From: Sipunculus nudus
Lineage: Eukaryota > Annelida > Sipuncula > Golfingiida > Sipunculidae
Length of the DNA: 64,000 bases
Reading direction: 5' to 3'
Assembly (NCBI GenBank): GCA_026874595.1
Contig: CM049311.1
Location: forward strand, 33,933,676-33,997,675
Both the position numbers and the translations under genes were made by a program. The notes below the pieces were generated by a model that saw only the letters and a list, made by a program, of their open reading frames with translations, had not been told where the DNA came from and made no database searches. Below are positions 1 through 12,200 of this stretch, piece by piece (position 1 is the stretch's first letter; each line of letters begins with the position of its first letter).

Positions 1-655
1 CCTTAATTTTTGCTGAATACAACTTTTATTATCATATTCCTGAAATTCCCAGAACCGATCCTGGAGACGAATCAGAAGTGACCAAAATGACCTGTATAAT
101 CTGGTGTTCTGCATGGATAATCGGTAGGTTTGCATGCGGGCAGTCGCCACCGCCGAGACCTAAGATTTTTCCGGTCGCTTAAAAACAAAAGGCCGGCAAA
201 ATAAATCCGTTGATGGGAGACCGGTTTTAATTTTACAATAATTTGCATTATTTTAATGTACAAATTTTTTTTAGATTTCTAAAATTCTACAAAGATTTTC
301 GTAAAAGTGAATCATTCTTGGTGACATATATAAAACTCCTTATCCTCTCCTTATCAAGGCATAGCACGCAATAAAAAATCTAGGTCTTGCTTCACTCGTG
401 ACTTCACGTATGTCTCCTCCAAGCTCCATGCAGGGGCCTCGTCAAGGCCAGAAACACAATGACAAGTTGCCATAAATAAGTATCGTCATTATCAGTTCAC
501 CAATATTTTTTTCATTAATACTGTAAAGGAACTGCGGACTTTGAGTTTTACGTAAAGATTGATGGGTAAAAAGATTGTGTTTACGAGACTGGTGTAATAA
601 TTAGTGGACCTGCTTACCTTTGCTCATTGCACTATTTTTTTTAGCGCAGCTCACT

Positions 656-660
<5 letters not shown>

Positions 661-722
<62 letters not shown>
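661..722. repeat. (TA)n microsatellite
   Basis: About 31 uninterrupted TA units. Confidence 0.95.
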
Positions 723-727
<5 letters not shown>

Positions 728-1148
728 TGTCGGTTAGTTAACATAGAATAAAGCAGCCATAACTTCCTGAAATTCCAACTTCTCATCCTGATAGGTCCTT
801 TCTGGAAACTGATAATCATAAAACTCAGGAAGTTCACATTTCAGATGCTGAGTGTTCCAGATAAAGGTTCTCTGTGGAAACTGAGGAGTATATGACACTA
901 TAAAGGTTTTATCGAGCGAAAACCTCAGAAGCTCAGATTCAGTGAAAATACATACAAAAGGATGGATTGCTCTAGAACGGCGCTGGCAAAGATTGTCATG
1001 AAATTAGGAATTCTAATTACTCTCTAAGAATTTTAACTATTGCAGCGCTATTTGGAATCTTTTTTTAACAGCGGCGTCAATTTATCTTCAGGGATGGGGG
1101 ATGACCCCGCATGGAAGGGCAATCAAAGTTCGGACAACTTTTATAAAC

Positions 1149-1150
<2 letters not shown>

Positions 1151-1214
<64 letters not shown>
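1151..1214. repeat. (TA)n microsatellite
   Basis: About 32 TA units. The tyrosine/isoleucine-rich open frame running across it is a product of the repeat. Confidence 0.95.
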
Positions 1215-1218
<4 letters not shown>

Positions 1219-1293
1219 AGTTCAAGACTTTAACCTACATGCGTTTAACAACGTTGTTTCGTAAGGGCCGTAGGTCCTCACTCTTCGGAAACC

Positions 1294-1359
1294 CATCATG
1301 AAGTGGGCCAGGTATTAAGACTTTTTCTTAAGTCTTAATACCTGGCCCACTTCATGATG
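1294..1359. repeat. Perfect 30-bp inverted repeat (hairpin)
   Basis: Left arm 1294-1323 and right arm 1330-1359 are exact reverse complements, separated by six bases (tttctt). Each arm contains 'aagtgggccaggtattaaga' or its complement. I see no flanking duplication or transposon end. Confidence 0.9.
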
Positions 1360-1402
1360 TGCATGAAATGCATGTATAATGCATGTTATACAAGTAATTA
1401 TT

Positions 1403-3112
1403 AGTGGTGAGCCAACTAATCGATAAAATCGATGATTGGCCGTTTTCTTTCATAAATGATTGAATTTATTTAATTTTATCACGGAACCTAATGTCAACAG
1501 ATCATGTTTCGTGGTAAACATAAATTTTGTAATGGAAAAAAAATTCAGATTCTGTAACACTAGGCAGCGTGAATTGTCTAGGGGAATGAATAAAGAAGTC
1601 AGTGTTTTTTGTGAACAAATTACTATAATTTATTCTTAAAACAACCCTAACATTAAAATATACTAAATCATTACAATTACACAGTATAACAGTAGTATAA
1701 CAGCAAATCAACTCAATCACACAGTTAAAAGTGCACAGTACCTGGATACCACCACTGTCACAGCGATAGGTCCTTTAAAATGTATAAACCGGAAGAACAG
1801 TTACACAAATCTTCTCAGAGAATAACAGACCAATGTAAAGCTCTTGTAACAATCCCGAAAGTAAACTTGAGACAAGCAGCACTAAATTGTATAGACTTAG
1901 TAATAGTAGAATCCCTGAAATTACTGGATAATCGGATAGGTTCCGCAAACTGACTTACACGCTTCTGTGTCCCCTGGAATATTCTCTCTCGGCTCTTAAA
2001 ACACAGCCCCTATTTATAATCTTTCATCCGAAAACTCTTGAAAATTCCCTTTCACGAACAATCGAAAAGAATAATACATAATACACAGTACACATGCTAC
2101 AGGAAACACCTTGTCAGGGTTCACGCGTGGGCCAGCCCGGCCCGGCCAGGCGATGCTGCCACGGCAACGAGCTACGCGTGCTACACGAACCAAATGCCAA
2201 CAACACATGGTACATCCGTGTTCAAAATAAAACAATCATCTGTAAGACCGCTGCACACAATAAAAGGGGCACCTGTAACAATTTGTTCATAATCGATCAC
2301 AAACGATTATCTATGCACATCCAATAGAATCACGTTTTCTCGATAAAATATTCTTTTTCTGTCAGAGATATAAGAAAGACGGGGCACAAAATCTTAACCT
2401 CTGGCAACGAATAAGTGTCAGAACCGGGTCATTTTCTTAACTTTTCAGCGTGATGTACAAGTAAGACTGAATTTATACTCGGTCAGTGTTGTATGTATAT
2501 ACATGTTCATTGAAATAAAAATGGTATATAAAATAATCGATTAATAATCGATCATCGATCATTTTCTCTGTTTCAATCATCGATTATAATTTTACAACCG
2601 CTATTCCTACCACGAGTTATTATATGTTATGATTGTTTAGCTCGTCGTATATATAATGAATAATGAATAATGAATCGGGGTTTATCTTAGATACCTGTGT
2701 TTACTTTAATTACCAGAATCTGGCTTGTGTCTTTGGATATTCGAATGTTTTTGTGTTGTTTCCTGCTTTCTATATCTTTCATTTTGCTTTGTTTAGACAA
2801 GCACTTATATTAACTAATAAGACTAGCTAGTCTGTCATTATGTGAAACTAAATGCATTATATGCCTGTCCTAAAACAGGTGCTAATACATAAATACTAGC
2901 CTACATGTTTACAGATAAGATAATAAATGAACACAAAATTATTAATATAATTTGTTTGTCTATAGGACGAGGCCGAAGATCACAACACTAGGCTAAGTCC
3001 CCCAAACCCATATATATAGCATGTACTTATGTTACAATTGTATTTAACGGTTGTGTTTTTTTCCTCACTACCTCATACTAAATAGCTAAGACTAAAGCTG
3101 GCTCACCATTTG
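1403..3112. mobile_element. Possible degraded hAT-like element (weak)
   Basis: 'ggtgagccaact' near 1404-1417 and 'agctggctcacc' near 3097-3108 are near-complementary and about 1.7 kb apart. ATCGAT-rich stretches lie inside both ends (about 1415-1440 and 2530-2590). Short TIRs with ATCGATTA-rich sub-terminal sequence are a feature of some hAT elements. I see no clear 8-bp target duplication and no transposase. Confidence 0.25.
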
Positions 3113-4014
3113 TAAACCCCTATTATCCGGCTACATGATTCAAAGCAGGACAATACGAGATCTGTCCAATAGGAAGTGATAAAATAGATAACAAGGTAAA
3201 AGAAACCGTGTCAAAGAGATATCAGAGATATCAGGAGTTCATCAAACCTTGTTTACACCACGTAATAAATCTACCGAACAATTAATTATATCACGCACTT
3301 CTCATGAGGCAAAGGATGTAGTTTAGTTCAGACGGGCCAAGGTTGATAAGAACAATTCTTACATGTTAATCAAAAGGAAAGGATCCCGCGTAGGAGGAAA
3401 GGTTGAAAACATGACAATGCATTACAGGTCTTGCAGGGGAACGAGGCCAATTAGGCGACCCTGGGAAAAAATCCAGGGCACTCAGCAGAACTTTGGCCTG
3501 CATGCCTTCTTGTATATTTCAGATTACGTGTACGTCAGCGACTGTGTATACTGTACGTGTCACTGAATGTCGCGAACAGCAGGGCCCTAGCCATGCAGGC
3601 GGCCGCAGTGGGCCACGCCCCCTCCCACACTATGCATGCAATATTGCTGAAAATTTTTTTTCTGATTCCCAACTATGCTAACTGAGGGTGAAAATTTGAG
3701 TAATTAAGGGAATTTTGAAACATTAAAAATAGGCCACGCACTTCAATCATTAGTCTATTCTTTCATTTGCAACACATTAGAAAAAGATCTGTCCCCAAGA
3801 CATCACTCCTTAATTTAACATGAGTTAACAGAGACATTTAGTTGAATTGTTTGCTATAATTTAAACTCATTTTCACCCGTTCTCAATTTTCATGATTTTT
3901 TGTTGTTGTTTGAATCCGAAATATGTTACAAGAGTATGGAAGTTCTAGGCTGAATATTGGCTTAATTAACAATTTTCTTTGATTTCTATGTTGAATACCA
4001 ATATGTTACACAAA

Positions 4015-4018
<4 letters not shown>

Positions 4019-4061
<43 letters not shown>
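4019..4061. repeat. (TA)n microsatellite
   Basis: About 20 TA units, followed about 50 bp downstream by a poly-C tract. Confidence 0.9.
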
Positions 4062-4065
<4 letters not shown>

Positions 4066-4599
4066 TACTTGTCCAGCATACAAATTGCCCAGCGGCTGCC
4101 AAAAAAAAATCAGTCCCCCCCCCCCTTCTCTAAATCCTGTCCCTTCGCCCATGAACAATGTCCGCTTCTTGTGAAGGAAGGACCGTTTTTGCAATAGATC
4201 TAAAGGAGGCCAAAGCTTTGCAAATTTATCGCGGAAGAGGCCCCCTCCAACAAACTGAACTCATCAGCAAAAATAAATTTATAAAGTTTAAGTAATGTGG
4301 ACTCACATGTTAACGTTGTTCAGTCAAATTATTTCATATCCAAAGTACACCATGTGTGTTTGATTTTTAAAAAATGTCTTTAATTGGATGCGGTAACTTG
4401 ATTGCCAGTTAACCTCGGCAAATTGGGCAATCAGTATATACCTTGAATATGGACAGTCGCCAGGCGACTATAGATATCCGCAAAATCCGCAGAGGCATTG
4501 ATAAAGTGAGGCATCGAATCTCTCCTAACGTTACGGCACTCCAAATTTGTGTCATCAGAGATGCCCAAATATCCTAAAACGCACGGATTCCGATTGGTG

Positions 4600-5560
4600 A
4601 AACTAAAGATTATATTGGTGGCAGCACCAGTCATGTGTACATGATAATGCCATCCTAGATTTATGGGCATGCAAAATTTTAGGCCGATTCGGCAAACCAC
4701 TCCTGAGATAAATGGTCAAATGCATTTTAACATGGATGGACATTCAAAATTTTAGGTAGATACATCAAACCAATCCTGAAATAAATGCCTGAATGTATTC
4801 TACAAATACGTGATTGTAGTTGGCGCCACAAGTCATGTGTTCGACGAATCTACCCAAGATGGATTTACATGCACAATTTTAGGCCGACACATCAAATAAC
4901 TCCTGAGATGTGTGTGATTTTCATTAAAAATAGGCTAAAGATGGACGCCAGATGAAATTTATTATAGGTTGGGCCACCAGCCTTGTATACTGGATAAACC
5001 ATTCCAAGATCTATGGACATGCAAATTTTCAGGCAGATAGATCAAACTACTCCTGAGATAAATGAATGAATGTATTCTTCATAAACGTGATTGTAGGTGG
5101 CACCACTAGTCTCATGCATGAGAAAGCTACCCAAGACAGATGAACATGCACAATTCCAGGCTGATACGCCATACGTCTCCTTAGGAAAGGACATCAATGA
5201 AAACGGAACGGTTGATGACGCCACCTGTTTGGTCTACGACAAAAGCTACCAAAGACAGATAAACGTGCAAACTGTTATGCTGATACATCCTTCCACTTCT
5301 GAGGTATGTGCAATTTTCACCAAAACAGATATATACCGATGGACTTAACGTGATGACGATTGAAATTGGCACCACCCAGCTTGTATAGGAGATTAAGGTA
5401 TCAAAGATCTATGGACATGCAAAATATCAGACCGATATGGCAAACCAGTCCTGAGAAAAGGGCATCAATGTTTTCTAGGAAAACATGGAGGTAGGTGGAG
5501 CCACCTGTCATGTAAACAAGAAAGCTACCAAGATGGACAGGCTAAATTTCCGAAAATCAG
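4600..5560 (+). repeat. Degenerate tandem array, ~120-200-bp units
   Basis: About seven diverged units. Each has a 'ggtggcgccacc'-like core followed by 'agtcatgt', then 'gctacccaagat', then 'atggacatgcaaaattttag', then 'ccgatacatcaaac.actcctgagat'. Cores lie near 4618, 4818, 4970, 5097, 5218, 5367 and 5496. Tandem units of this kind occur inside bivalve pearl/Helentron-type non-autonomous elements. The family assignment is inference. Confidence 0.7.
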
Positions 5561-7329
5561 TCTTGGGATAAGGTTCGTTTAAAAGCTTGTATCAAACCTA
5601 TACATTATACATCTATATGGTCAAACCTACGCCTTTTAATGCTAAGTAAGCAGCTTATATACACTTAAGGAATACAAGCAGGCCAAATTTGCAAATTTTT
5701 TACTCTAAGTCCCTGAGGGCGTGGCACCGTCGGAATCTGGAGTGTTCAGGTCAAGGAGTATCTCATTACAAATAGAAGGACGAACCAGAATTGCCAAAGC
5801 CACATAATGGATCCAGGATCCTACCCTTTATCGGGACCTTTACACATATAAACTGGATCTTTCTTGGCCCAAGCCTTGCCATATAATCCTGCAAGCAACC
5901 CAGGCGTGACAACCCGACTCGGATATTTTGGCTGGTAAACCTACTCGAGTCGTGACACAAGTAATATCGAGGAATGTATCGCAGTGGTCTTGTATCAACT
6001 TGCATTCATATTGTGGTAAACGGCCCGTTATCACAATATTATGCTACGAATGATGAATTTCTACAATAATAAACATGTGATCTCACAACCCAAACTGAAA
6101 CACCGTCTCCATGGACACGGGTCATTTCCTGTATCGCCTGCAAGCTGCCTGCGTCCTGTATGTAACCCGTGCGGGCCATGCTTGTGTTCATGCGGCATAT
6201 TTTCAATAAACATGCCGAGGTGTTTACCAAACACCTTGGTGAAAACGGAACTTTTCTCGCTCATGTTTTGTATTATTAGAAAGTACACAAAAATGCTAAC
6301 GATTGGTCTGGTTTATGTTGATTGATAGGGTACCTGTAGGCCATAAGCGTTGTCAGAAATGACGGAAATATTTGCATCTCCATAAGGCCTTATAATGCGT
6401 TCCTCTGACTTAGATGTGAAGACTTCTGGTGCCAGTAATCTGGTCGTAATGCCAGAGAGTCGATATGACGCTAGCAAACAGCCTAGCTGATTAAAATTAT
6501 GTAAACCATTTATATTAGACTGAAGTGCGAGCATACCGTATTATAACCCGAAGCGGCTTTGATAGAGGATAGTAATAAGAAAATGCATCTAATTATATCG
6601 AGATTGTAATCATGATGACAATTCACCATGGATTTCTTCTCTTCGATGACATGCACCGTATGTAGTAGCTGCAACCAGTGTGCAACGATGCAATTTTTCT
6701 TTCTTTGCAATTTATTTGGTATCTCTTATTTGCGAACTTTGACCTTTAACTTATAGAAACGCTTACGTTTTGTAGGTCTTTGGTAGCACTATATCTCTTT
6801 GTTCGCGGGTGCGTTATAGACTTTGAAGAATTAGCTTAAAGACCAGGCACTGATTACAACGTACCGTAAAGGAGGTATGTTCAAGGGGCCTATTCCGATA
6901 TATGAGAGCTATTAACTAAAGATAATTCCTAGAACCCACCGCACACAGTATGTCCGTTTTGTTTATATCCACGTGTTCATAACAGTCTGGGATGCAGGGT
7001 CCAAAATAATCCAAACACATTGAAAAAGGACATCTGGCAAGAAGGCAAACGAACTAGAGTTTTTTTGCAAAGGGCATCTTGGAGGGCATCTTCCACACAT
7101 ATGACACATATGAAACCAAGCAACCTTAGATTACGTGGGTTTTCTGCTTGTCAATACATGCGCGTGTACCGTGTTTACTAACAGCTTGTATATAAACAAG
7201 TTCATGCATCTGTCACAGAGTCACAGAGGATGTACCTGGAGTTCATTAAAATTTACAAAGAGCAAGCCACAAATCACATAAATTGTACAGCAAATATAAG
7301 TGAATGGCTGGCTGTAAGCTCAAAATTAC

Positions 7330-8440
7330 AATGATGCCAGGCGATGAAACGAGCATCAGTTAAATTAGTTTCTACTTCAGTCAGTAGTTAGCGCACATGC
7401 GGCGTTAGCATTTGTCTTTTTAAAGTTAAGTCTATTTAACGATATGGATATAGAGCGCTTACGCTCTAAACACAGCGCGTGACCTCCCGGCCCGGTGATC
7501 TTCCGCTCACACGCTGTGAGAAATAGCAGAATTCTTCAGGTTTGGCAAGGTTCCAAACACCCAGTCAGTTTGCGCTGGATAAAGTAAAATCTGATAGGCT
7601 CTGCGTTAAAACAAATCTGCAGAATTGGCAGAAGAAATCTAATTGGGCTAGCGTGTAAACAAACAAACGGGCGAGCACGGCAATACAGGAAATATGCATA
7701 CAGTGGGGATAACTGACCTCAGGCTACACAAACAAGTCAGTATAGAGACTGTGTTGAAAGTCTACGATTGCATCGTGTTTATTCCAATGGGGATGGAAAA
7801 ATTCTGTGCTACCAAGCGCTTTCCACCGCAGTGCAAAGCATGTGAACGGTTCACCGAAGAACATGCGATTGTGCTGGTAATACCTGCAATGTGATTGGTT
7901 AAATATTACGCTTGGGGGAATTCCATAGGGATAGTACCGCCTGGTGGCCAAACCTGAACGGCAACCGCGGTTTAATGCAGCGGAAAGTGTAGCGAATAGT
8001 TGAGCATAGCGTAACCGCTGATTATGGAGCGTATAAAGCGCTGTAAGCCAAAAACAATTACACTGATGTCAAAATAGTGAGTTTCCAACCCTTACGCTTG
8101 GCCATACACACACTATATGCATTTAATTGTAAACAGTGAACTAAAGTTTTGTCTTCATTAGATTACTACCGATAGTGAATAGTTTTCTCATTCCTTCTTC
8201 ACTGCAGTCGTCATTTTGTGTTCTGTCCTGAAGAAGTGTTATTGTTCTTTTAAATCTGTGGTATTACTAATATAACTCAGGATAGAAAACTAGATTGGAT
8301 CATCCAGCTCAATGAGACAGGCCATGAAACTAGTATAAGTTAAATTAATTTCTATTTCAGTCAGTAGTATTCACCATATGCGGCGTTAGCATTTGTCTTC
8401 TTAAAGTAAACTCTATTTAGAGCTCTATATAGGGCGTGCA
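7330..8440 (+). repeat. Pair of diverged direct repeats
   Basis: About 7330-7450 and 8316-8440 share 'cagtcagtagt', then 'atgcggcgttagcatttgtc', then 'ttaaagt' and 'tctattta', at about 80-85% similarity, roughly 980 bp apart. They could be two copies of a dispersed repeat or the ends of one element. No coding sequence lies between them. Confidence 0.5.
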
Positions 8441-8695
8441 GCATGCAGATGTTCATTTCCTTGCTATATTTGTTTTTCTATTGCATGTTGAACCGTTTTA
8501 TACGTTTGAATGAGGTAATAACAATTACTTGAATTATAACCTGAGTACTGTATTTTTACTCTATTTTTACCATGGGACAGATTATTACCATGAAGAAAAC
8601 TGATGATTACCATGAAAATGACTGTATTATTAGATGTTATATTCCACTTACCATGACCCAAGGAATCCGTTTCAGATATTGTTATTAGTAGCACA

Positions 8696-8880
8696 AGGGG
8701 CGGATCCAGGACTAAGGAAAGATGGAAGGTTCCACTCAGGAGGACTAATGATTAAACCTGTAAACAAGTCCGAGGTCCGGTAAAGGGGGGGGGCGGTCTA
8801 GGCGACAAAAAATGGACTGAATCCCTAACAAAAAGGTTGCAAAAGCTATAAAGGGGTCCCCCGCCTCTCAGCACCTATTT
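8696..8880. mobile_element. MITE-like fragment with 'ggggcggatccagga' end
   Basis: It begins 'aaggggcggatccaggacta' and contains a poly-G tract. A related end, 'ccttgatccgcccctga', in opposite orientation closes another fragment near 11708. The motif resembles the ends of small non-autonomous DNA transposons. I cannot define exact boundaries here. Confidence 0.35.
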
Positions 8881-9328
8881 GCTAAACTGTGTTCTTTGTT
8901 TGATTCAGTTGCTTACACAGACTACAAAGTCTGCAACTAGAAGTACGTATGCGCCATCTAGTGGCAGGCCCTGGCTCTAGGTGGATGGCATTGTAGGCCA
9001 CCATTTTTTTAGGTCTAATCTGTCAAGCGACCAAATGTACAAAGTACCCTTCGTCCCGTTCACTTTTTTTGGAGAAAAACGCAATTTTAAATTTTGCGAT
9101 AATGCTTGATACTTGAAAATTTAAATGAGGGGCTTAACACTCTAGCACGGTAAACAAGTGTCCCTGGGGAGTGCTACAGTAGACTTAAAACATATCTCTC
9201 ATGCAGAAGGATAGGGAGAAAAAGGCAATATACGTAAAATCCGGTGCTGCTTTTCGGTATTACGCGTATATTTATTATATTCATCAGGATTGTTTCAACC
9301 GAAAAGGATGGGACCTGGCCCCCCTACC

Positions 9329-9348
9329 CCCCCCCCCCCCCCCCCCCG
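9329..9348. repeat. Poly-C tract
   Basis: About 18 consecutive C residues following 'gcccccctac'. Confidence 0.9.
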
Positions 9349-10439
9349 TAAAGTCATTTTAGAGTTTGGTCATATTTTCCACATAATGCCCCCAAGGAGA
9401 GCTTCTGTCGGTACTCTTTTTAATTGAAAACATAATACCGGCCACCTGGCGGAGATACAACAATAAAGCTTGAGGTTAAAGTACAGGACACTCTGGAGTC
9501 CAATCAATGAGAATGGTCTAATCTGTTTCGTACATTTTAATGTTAATTGATAGGGCTTCCATTGCATTGCAGTATAAGTACGTTTCAGGGTCTTCGGAAG
9601 TCAGTTTGTTACGAGATCGGTCACATATACCAACCTGGGTATGTAAGATTTCCACTTTGTCATCCGGATTGTCCAATCAAGTCCACATTTTTCTTCCTTT
9701 TCAGCCAAGTATTACTAGGTTCATTGCATTTGCAGCCCTGATGCCGTATAGGCAAATGATGTGCGAATCCGTGCGAGCGAAATAAGAATCCTTGCGCTCG
9801 GGTAACAAATAGGTCTGCCTATATCAGTAGATGTCTGCCATCTTGGATAGCTTCGGTTGAGTAATTCGTGCGCACGGATTACTAACATTTCAACCAGGAC
9901 GTCTCCCAAGCTCCGTAGCTCTGTTTATGTAAACGAGAGAGTGATTGTCGGGGAGGGAGCGTAGGCCTATATGTACAAGTGTGAATCACGTGGTTTTGCA
10001 TGTTGTGGGGTGCGTATCCTTGTCATAACTTTGACATGTACTGAGTGCGACAGGCATGTAACAAAAACAAAAGCTGCGTCATTACAATTATTTAGCATGG
10101 ACTTTTAGTATACTGAGGACATAAGGAACATATATCACAGTGGCAGCATACAGCACTTCACATGTAACGGAAGTCGTTGACCTTTTGCCATATGCATCAT
10201 TTGGATGTGATAGACAATTATACTAGTGTCTGCCTCTTTTTGCGCTGATCAAAAGATCAGCTCATGTTTTTACCACTCACCTTTATACCACATTTTTAGT
10301 GTGTCTAATGACTTTATATTCACTTTGGATATGAATTCGTGATAATTCGTGAAATGTTACCACACGAAAATTGTACCCTACTTTTTGTGTAAGCTGGCTC
10401 CGGTGTAATTTTATTTGAAGAAACTAGAATTTCGTGGAC

Positions 10440-10850
10440 AGTATGTGTCCGTCGTGCCCCGCCGCCTGTGAAACAGCAAGACGAAATTATTCAAAAGTTG
10501 GCGCCATTTAAGGGTCACATGTGACCTGGTGCCTAACTGATAAATGTGACCTTTGACCTTTTGCATTTGCGTGATGTCCATGCATGAGTCTATTTGTGAA
10601 GAAATTTGCAATTTTTGCAAAAGTGATTTGCATTCTAAGTGATCTTGGGTAGTTTTGTCGCAAACACAAGGCTTGTGGCGCCACCTGTAATCGTGTTTGT
10701 TTGATCCATCCGTGGGTGTGTTTTGTGTGAAAAGCGTTTCGGGAGTGATTTGTTGTATCGGCCTGAAATTTTGCATGTCCACCCACCTTGATAGCTTTCT
10801 CATTCTCAAGACTGGCGGTGCCACCTACAAGTGTGTTTCGTAGAGTACAC
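10440..10850 (-). repeat. Inverted copy of the tandem-unit family
   Basis: Three units with cores near 10499, 10672 and 10813. They read in the opposite orientation to the array at 4.6-5.6 kb: on the minus strand 'gagaaagctatcaagg', then 'atgcaaaatttcaggccga', then 'atcactcccga'. The 137-codon open frame on the minus strand here is a by-product of the repeat. Confidence 0.7.
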
Positions 10851-11493
10851 TCATATACACATCATATTTCTCTGTGATTCGGCGGATACACGAAGTTTAA
10901 CGTTCATATTTTAGTTACTCCTAGAGCCTACGTTTAATGATCTCACCAAGTAGTATAATGGTGCCTTTTGAAAACTTTAACTTTAAAACTTTTAAACTTT
11001 ATATAAACTGCAAACGTAGGCGATTGTATCGAAAAGTTCCACAGCCAATCCCTAATCTACATGACCCTGTCTTTTCAGGTAACTGACTTGGTGGTATTTT
11101 TTATATTCAAAACATAATTTAGTCATGTCTTATGTGTAATGTCTCTTGATTTGATAACACATTTTCTTAATCACCGAGTCACATGGTGCCCACAACATTA
11201 ATGTTCACGAGAAAAAGTAAACAATGATAATGATAATCAATGATAATGATGCCGCATGTACCCCTTTTTCATAAAGGGTAGAATAATCTACAAGCGAGCG
11301 CTAACATATGACCGTATTCGGTAAATAAAACCGAACTTGATTAGTACGTACAATTTATGTATGTAAAAACCTATCCTTTGATTTGGCCACTTCAATGCAG
11401 TGACACTCGTTCATCATTACCCAAGGTACCCATCCTTTGAAACAGTTGCGTGGTACAGTATATTCTAATAATGTTTACACATGTACTTTGAAA

Positions 11494-11708
11494 AGTGGAT
11501 CCAGAATGGATCCCCCCCCCCACCACCAAGACCAACCAATTGAGGGGTATGATCATCTTGGGTTTTCAAACCAAATTGTCCGGCTGCCCGCCCCCCCCCC
11601 CCCCCCCCCCATCAAATATGCGGACCTGAGTACTTGGTAAGTTTTTTTTATTTGTCTTCTTTAATTTGCAGAACCCCATCCTCATACAAAATCCTTGATC
11701 CGCCCCTG
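11494..11708. mobile_element. MITE-like fragment with poly-C tracts
   Basis: It runs from 'gtggatccagaatggatccc' to 'aaaatccttgatccgcccct'. The two ends are approximate inverted repeats of a 'ggggcggatccaggattt' type sequence. Two long C runs lie inside. It ends about 175 bp upstream of the receptor start codon, so it may be part of the promoter region. Confidence 0.45.
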
Positions 11709-11883
11709 ATTGCAATCCATTTGATTTACGAGATCTTATCAGACCTCATGTTTCATATTTTTTCCCGCCATAACTCGTTTTTTTTGTCAGCTTCCTGCCA
11801 AACATTGTCCAAATGCTTCCGCAATAGCGGCGTCTCCGGCACTGCGTTTCCCGTGAGTCTGGTAAGGGTTGTTACGTCTCATC

Positions 11884-11935
11884 ATGGCGTGCTTCTTGAA
11901 GGTTGTGTTCTGGTACAGCATTTTCACCATTTTTG
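11884..11935 (+). other. Exon 1: start codon and signal peptide
   Basis: ATG at 11884 has A at -3 and G at +4, a good initiation context. It encodes MACFLKVVFWYSIFTIF and then splits a codon at the donor ttg|gtaaga (phase 1). The hydrophobic run fits a secretory signal peptide. The phase matches the first IgGFc exon, which supports this as the true amino terminus. Confidence 0.75.
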
Positions 11936-12148
11936 GTAAGAATTATATATATATATATATATATATAAATATATATATATATATTAAAAAATAAGGGCAT
12001 ATGTATTTACTATACCACGTAGTTTCGTACAACTAGCTGTTGTACACATCAGGTATAACTTAACTAGATTAGTGCAACAAATAGTTGTACGAAACAACAT
12101 GGTAATAGAGTAGTAAATAAGGCTATCCAAAGTTGTTGATTCATATGC

Positions 12149-12200
<52 letters not shown>

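Larger units (their letters stand above)
1..11883. other. Upstream intergenic region, repeat-rich
   Basis: I find no exon here with a recognisable protein domain. The region holds two (TA)n tracts, a perfect 30-bp hairpin, a possible hAT-like element, two arrays of degenerate tandem units with a GGTGGCGCCACC-like core (one in each orientation), poly-C tracts, and two 'ggggcggatccagga'-type repeat ends. Open frames of 60-137 codons here have no supporting splice or domain signals. Most lie inside repeats. The 5' UTR and promoter of the receptor gene should lie at the right-hand end, but I see no convincing TATA box. Confidence 0.6.

Noticed and set aside
10411-10824. 137-codon minus-strand open frame as a gene
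   Set aside because: It lies within the degenerate tandem repeat units, and its sequence follows the repeat period.
11634-11939. 101-codon open frame ending at 11939
   Set aside because: The same bases carry the receptor signal peptide in another frame, with a strong start context and a matching splice phase.
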